Shown: positions 29,801 to 32,291 of the stretch, piece after piece
Layout: the number at the start of each line of letters is the position of its first letter
Numbering within the stretch: the stretch's first letter is position 1
DNA from: a virus
Direction: 5' to 3' (one strand)
Length of the DNA stretch: 32,291 nucleotides
Virus record (IMG/VR): IMGVR_UViG_3300025154_000294
Span: 1 to 32,291 of that record
Position numbers and translations under genes: made by a program
The notes under the pieces: generated by a model
Databases searched by the model: none
What the model was told of the DNA's origin: nothing
Seen by the model: only the letters and a program-made list of their open reading frames with translations

Positions 29801-30784
29801 CTACGTCTGGGTCATACAGATATCGCAGCGATTTATACTAATAAAGTTAGTATAGAGAATACATTCGATGACGGTTCTTTAGCGATTCCGATCAAAAAGA
29901 TTGGTGAAGCTGAATATACTGGTTTAGTTTATAACCTAGAAGTAGAGGACGATAATTCTTATGTGACTTGTGGATTTTCGGCACATAACTGTGGGTTGCA
30001 TGGAAAACCTGTATTTTCTCTCTTTGATCGTGGAGCTTTTGAGATTATTAATAACCCGGTTTATAAATTGGTTATTAATGGGTGGGAAATTTCTGAGAAC
30101 ATTGATGATTATATCACCCGTGCAAACTTAATCCCACAAATCCCAGACAAGTCTTATAAATGCATTATAGGGATTGACTTAGGTTATACGGAACCAACAG
30201 CAATTATTATTCTATATCAAGATGGCTACGGAAGAATTAAATTCCACGCTCGTATTACCCTAAATAAAGTATCCTACACCATTCAGGATCGGTTTATTGA
30301 CCTTCTTGATTCTAAGTTTAAACCCTATATTATTGGTATAGATGAGGGTGGTGTTGGTAAGCCGGTTGTCCAAAGATTGAAAGAATCCTTAGACTATGCC
30401 CATAAGGATTATCATAAAAGACTGATACCGATCAATTTCTCTACTGCTATTGTTATGGGAACAAATTCAGATGGTGAGGAGATTAAAACTAAAACAAAAC
30501 CCCTAGCTGTTTCAGTATTACAAGAATATGCTAATAACCATAAAGTTGTATTCTCTAGTACAGATTTTGAAATGGTTACAGAACTTGAAAGAATGACTTA
30601 TTCTAAAACAGTAACTGGGGAAATTGTTTACAAAACGCTCACCGAGCGAGGAGGTAAAAAAGGCGAAGACCACTTCACAGCAGCCCTCCTATGTGCGATA
30701 CTAGCCTACTATCTAGTCCATGAAACTATGGACTTCACAAAAAAGCGACAGAAGCTGATGAAAAGCTCTTGGTTCGCAGGATAA
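26825..30784 (+). CDS. terL: Terminase large subunit interrupted by two inteins
   Basis: DNA-packaging motor and nuclease. The precursor is 1319 residues; excising inteins 168-563 (396) and 651-1055 (405) leaves about 518, a normal terminase size. ATPase: CGRAVGKTLGLS at 61-72 (Walker A) and VILLDE at 162-167 (Walker B with catalytic Glu), extein continuing SGYYPHRTFQEL. LLTSGVPTGLREG is the coupling motif. Nuclease: IIGIDLGYTEPTAII (first Asp), IIGIDEGGVGKPVVQRL (second Asp) and GEDHFTAALLCAI (third acidic/His). ATG 26825 overlaps the glycosyltransferase stop. Function requires both splicing events. Confidence 0.95.
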   Translation: MAIKELVSQEDLVFYEIMKNPVLFGEFVYNMDRLDREEKFAFTVYQKEFLLDVSNYQSLACGRAVGKTLGLSILMIWYLVFNVFPNDYILYTVPSKVHLEPVFTNLIRLFRSNSFLKQFIEPRGGINGSDYTVKLLNQATLLCRIAGQSGTGANVIGLHTPVILLDECIVAGQGVACPRGSRKIADLAVGDKILSWNGEDIEEDSVISVQKVKRNQRVLEIETNSGKIKVGENHRFYTDSGYVEAGTLNVGDTLYSIEPPKHGAWTNSEISYVKNATSNGVPVYEIAKTLHRTAQSIFRKIARLGTSVRGSFDDVPLTSEQYQIIAGSLLGDGSAGIEINRARYHTNHSLKQKEYVDWLRSKLGRLVRAEPRISKNGGWGEYNYSFGTLGHPEILALAEELYINGKKTVTRSYLDRLDSLGLAVWFMDDGSTSGMWSTHSFSEEENKLIQEYLLEKWGIESTVYFVSDKNLYCILVKNSSLKVLRKIITPYIPECMQYKVGNGTYNNTIPEIEVVKNAEKKETLLPRKILSIRVIKRTKAGYLYTLEVEKNHNYFVGGILTKNSGYYPHRTFQELQPSLNTFTPGFKLLTSGVPTGLREGNVLYHTDQENSSYSKHRVSALQNPRFSEEDKQRALEQYGGEDSEDYIHFVCFTPETPIITSSGIKPISKVASGDIVLTHTGNWKKVTNTFSREYSGKILGIKTERYYNPIWCTPEHPVYAKRLKKVSWKGNSECALWKGNIRRVRDNHKNAVSLLPEFVLASKLERLDRVSFPKATFTKKLPARIDLKDLGTVRGDYVYTKVNARFGKSRLVSKTPRYLEVTDDFLFFIGIFIAEGGNSLARGQCSISLNVNEINIKNKVIAYLKSIGQNHWVTVVNNSLQVCFGSRTLSNFLSKFVGCGAENKHIPAEFLGVDSRELLPLLDGLFSGDGSCRVKKHRFEASYTTISKRLADDILFILYGLGVRAELLKKINTDYKYICANKKPSLGRPVYTLRLGHTDIAAIYTNKVSIENTFDDGSLAIPIKKIGEAEYTGLVYNLEVEDDNSYVTCGFSAHNCGLHGKPVFSLFDRGAFEIINNPVYKLVINGWEISENIDDYITRANLIPQIPDKSYKCIIGIDLGYTEPTAIIILYQDGYGRIKFHARITLNKVSYTIQDRFIDLLDSKFKPYIIGIDEGGVGKPVVQRLKESLDYAHKDYHKRLIPINFSTAIVMGTNSDGEEIKTKTKPLAVSVLQEYANNHKVVFSSTDFEMVTELERMTYSKTVTGEIVYKTLTERGGKKGEDHFTAALLCAILAYYLVHETMDFTKKRQKLMKSSWFAG
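27326..28513 (+). mobile_element. Terminase intein 1, at the Walker B/catalytic Glu junction
   Basis: Residues 168-563, 396 residues. Starts C168 (CIVAGQGVACPRG...), block B region GENHRFYTDSG, LAGLIDADG-type helices IIAGSLLGDGSA near 324 and LAVWFMDDGST near 422, and ends YTLEVEKNHNYFVGGILTKN with N563; +1 is Ser564. The penultimate residue is Lys, not His, a tolerated variant in some inteins. The intein begins immediately after Asp-Glu of Walker B. Confidence 0.93.
28775..29989 (+). mobile_element. Terminase intein 2, between ATPase and nuclease domains
   Basis: Residues 651-1055, 405 residues. Starts C651 (CFTPETPIITSSG), block B CTPEHPVYA, LAGLIDADG-type helices FFIGIFIAEGG near 827 and LLDGLFSGDGS near 921, and ends VYNLEVEDDNSYVTCGFSAHN with H1054-N1055; +1 is Cys1056. 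All splicing residues and both endonuclease helices are present, so it should splice and may be mobile. Confidence 0.94.
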
Positions 30785-30790
30785 CAAATT

Positions 30791-32291
30791 ATGGAACGAA
30801 CAGAAAAAAGTCAGTTAGCTAAGGCACAATATAGCTTCATGACGTCTCCCAGCTCTACTCCGTGGGGTCCTCAAGACATAGACAAAATGGATTCGGCTCC
30901 GCACAAAAACTACGGTGAGGTAGTAAAGGAGTGCAGGTTCTTTTATAGAAAAGATCCGATTGCTGGTACAGTTGTAGATAAACTAATTGAAATTGGTATT
31001 ACGGATTTGGTCATTAGTAAGGGAAAACTCTCCCCGAACGAGCTAAAAATCTTTACGGCTGTAAAAGATAGGTTACAAGAATTTGCTGAGACCTGTGCCG
31101 TTGAATACCTTTTAACCGGTTTAGTTTATCCCGAAGTGAAATTTGCAAGCCTTCCAACCTCTGATTTCAGAGAGTACGGGATTAAGAAGATGTCTACCAT
31201 CTCCGTTCCTGTTTCTATGTGGGTTAGAGATTCCTCAACAATTAAAATCAACTCCCCAGAACAATCAGATATGCTATCCTACTATCTAGTTGTTCCCGAT
31301 AAGACCATCTTTTTTATCACAAATAAAGGTATGTATCCAGATGGTACTAAGGATCTGCCTTTGTACGAAAAATGGTTAAAATACTACCCAGCATTTGTAG
31401 CCGAAGTTCGCAAGGGAACTAAAGAATTTAAGCTAGAACCTGAATATACCGTGTCTCGGAGAAAACCGTTGGCAGATAGTAGCTACCCAACACCCTATCT
31501 CCATGCCGCACTCGAAAGCCTCAAGCATAAACGAAACCTAAAAAGACTAGACTACTCCCTGGCAGCTAGAGCAATTGGTGCTATTCAGCAGTTCAAAGTT
31601 GGTAGTGATGATTTTCCAGTAACAGAAGATGAGTCAGAAACATTCCAGAGTTTGAAAGATCAGATGACTTATAGGAACTCTGGTGGGCGTGATCTCGAAC
31701 GTATTTTTCAGCTTTTCACAAACCATACTGTAGAAATCAAATGGGTTTACCCCCCATTGGAACCCATCCTAGATGATAAGAAATATATCGGTGTGAACGA
31801 GGATATTTTCTATTCTCTTGGATTTCCTCGGATTCTGACCACTGGCGAATCACAAAGATCTGGTACTTCAGAACCGGAGTACGCTACTCTCTCTCCTGTA
31901 AAAACTATGAACAATATGCAGAGAAAGATTTTACAGATCATTAAAGATATTGTTAAAAGAATTGCTACCGAGAATAATCTTAGTGATTACCCGGAAGTTA
32001 GATTCAAACCCATTTCTCTGCATAGCTTTGTAAACTTCATCGAAGGTCTCCGTAATCTTTATGATACTGGAAACCTGAGCCGCTCGACCTATGTTGATGC
32101 TTTCGGTTATGTTTTCGAAGATGAAGCAAAACAACTGAGTGATGATAAAGATACCATGAAAAGTTACGGGTTGGATGATTTCGCACCGAAACCATACTCC
32201 AATCAACCCGGAGCACCTAAACAACCAGAAACGCCGCAAGATAAGCCAAAAACGGCTGAAAACACTAATAAAACGGCTGGAGTGAGCAATG
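30791..32291 (+). CDS. Portal protein, N-terminal part (runs off window)
   Basis: Open frame from ATG 30791 to the window edge, 500 codons without a stop, starting 7 bases after the terminase stop (AGGA upstream). The region KKYIGVNEDIFYSLGFPRILTTGES with SPVKTMNNMQRKILQIIKDIVKRI matches the layout of portal proteins (the crown-to-stem region with a G.P..L..G... segment), and FVNFIEGLRNLYDTGNLSRSTYVDAFGYVFEDEAKQL resembles the late helical wing. Portals form the dodecameric ring through which terminase pumps DNA; the gene follows terL as expected. Confidence 0.75.
   Translation, partial: MERTEKSQLAKAQYSFMTSPSSTPWGPQDIDKMDSAPHKNYGEVVKECRFFYRKDPIAGTVVDKLIEIGITDLVISKGKLSPNELKIFTAVKDRLQEFAETCAVEYLLTGLVYPEVKFASLPTSDFREYGIKKMSTISVPVSMWVRDSSTIKINSPEQSDMLSYYLVVPDKTIFFITNKGMYPDGTKDLPLYEKWLKYYPAFVAEVRKGTKEFKLEPEYTVSRRKPLADSSYPTPYLHAALESLKHKRNLKRLDYSLAARAIGAIQQFKVGSDDFPVTEDESETFQSLKDQMTYRNSGGRDLERIFQLFTNHTVEIKWVYPPLEPILDDKKYIGVNEDIFYSLGFPRILTTGESQRSGTSEPEYATLSPVKTMNNMQRKILQIIKDIVKRIATENNLSDYPEVRFKPISLHSFVNFIEGLRNLYDTGNLSRSTYVDAFGYVFEDEAKQLSDDKDTMKSYGLDDFAPKPYSNQPGAPKQPETPQDKPKTAENTNKTAGVSN

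Noticed and set aside
31931-32239. Open frame of 102 codons on the minus strand near the right edge
   Set aside because: It lies wholly inside the portal reading frame, which is long, uninterrupted and has portal-like motifs.
1-32291. CRISPR array, integrase/attachment sites, or transposon insertion sequences
   Set aside because: No regularly spaced direct repeats, tyrosine/serine recombinase or transposase was seen; only inteins and the HNH gene are mobile elements.

Overview
The window looks like part of the genome of a virulent tailed double-stranded DNA phage (Caudoviricetes). It holds an intein-split large terminase, the start of a portal gene, and a self-contained replication set: family A DNA polymerase, DnaB helicase, TOPRIM primase, RecA, single-stranded DNA-binding protein and nucleases. 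It also has nucleotide-metabolism genes (B12-type ribonucleotide reductase, dUTPase, dNMP kinase), a tRNA cluster, and many tiny genes packed with ATGA, GTGA or TAATG overlaps. I saw no integrase, repressor or other lysogeny gene. The DNA is AT-rich, ribosome binding sites are strong AAGGAG types, and the promoters match bacterial sigma-70/SigA consensus. The host cannot be named from this sequence.

Layout. Positions 1-19745 are transcribed leftward (minus strand). From the promoter region near 19750-20000, the order is DNA polymerase, RecA, a small gene, a zinc-ribbon SSB-like protein, small genes, DnaB, a PD-(D/E)XK resolvase-like nuclease, small genes, a RecB/Cas4-like nuclease, an HTH protein, an intein-containing 3'-5' exonuclease, small genes, dNMP kinase and small membrane proteins. 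Then come a tRNA block (7463-8049) with its own promoter and terminator, tiny genes, primase, dUTPase, more small genes, a free-standing Hint/HNH protein, an intein-containing ribonucleotide reductase, and the start of a DNA methyltransferase-like gene cut by the window edge. Positions 20024-32291 are transcribed rightward: two zinc-finger proteins, a coiled-coil/zinc-ribbon protein (possible small terminase), an eight-gene sugar/small-molecule modification cassette, a 1319-residue terminase carrying two inteins, and a portal protein running off the window.

Regulation. A divergent control region at about 19746-20023 has two leftward promoters and one rightward promoter. A fourth promoter lies in front of the tRNAs. 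All four have TTGACA-type -35 boxes exactly 16 bases from TATAAT-type -10 boxes. Two of the leftward promoters share a conserved sequence at the start of the transcript. A perfect 20-base palindrome sits between the two leftward polymerase promoters, and a 19/20 copy lies inside the RecB-like nuclease gene.

Most unusual points: (1) four inteins in three genes, several of them splitting active-site motifs, plus a degenerate Hint domain carrying an HNH nuclease next to the reductase; (2) the glycan-type cassette (ATP-grasp, HAD, TylF-like and FkbM methyltransferases, DegT aminotransferase, two glycosyltransferase-like proteins) lodged directly upstream of the terminase gene; (3) a tRNA block in which only some members fold canonically; (4) the repeated promoter/leader architecture and the palindrome. 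Functional statements rest on motifs read by eye; no database search was possible.
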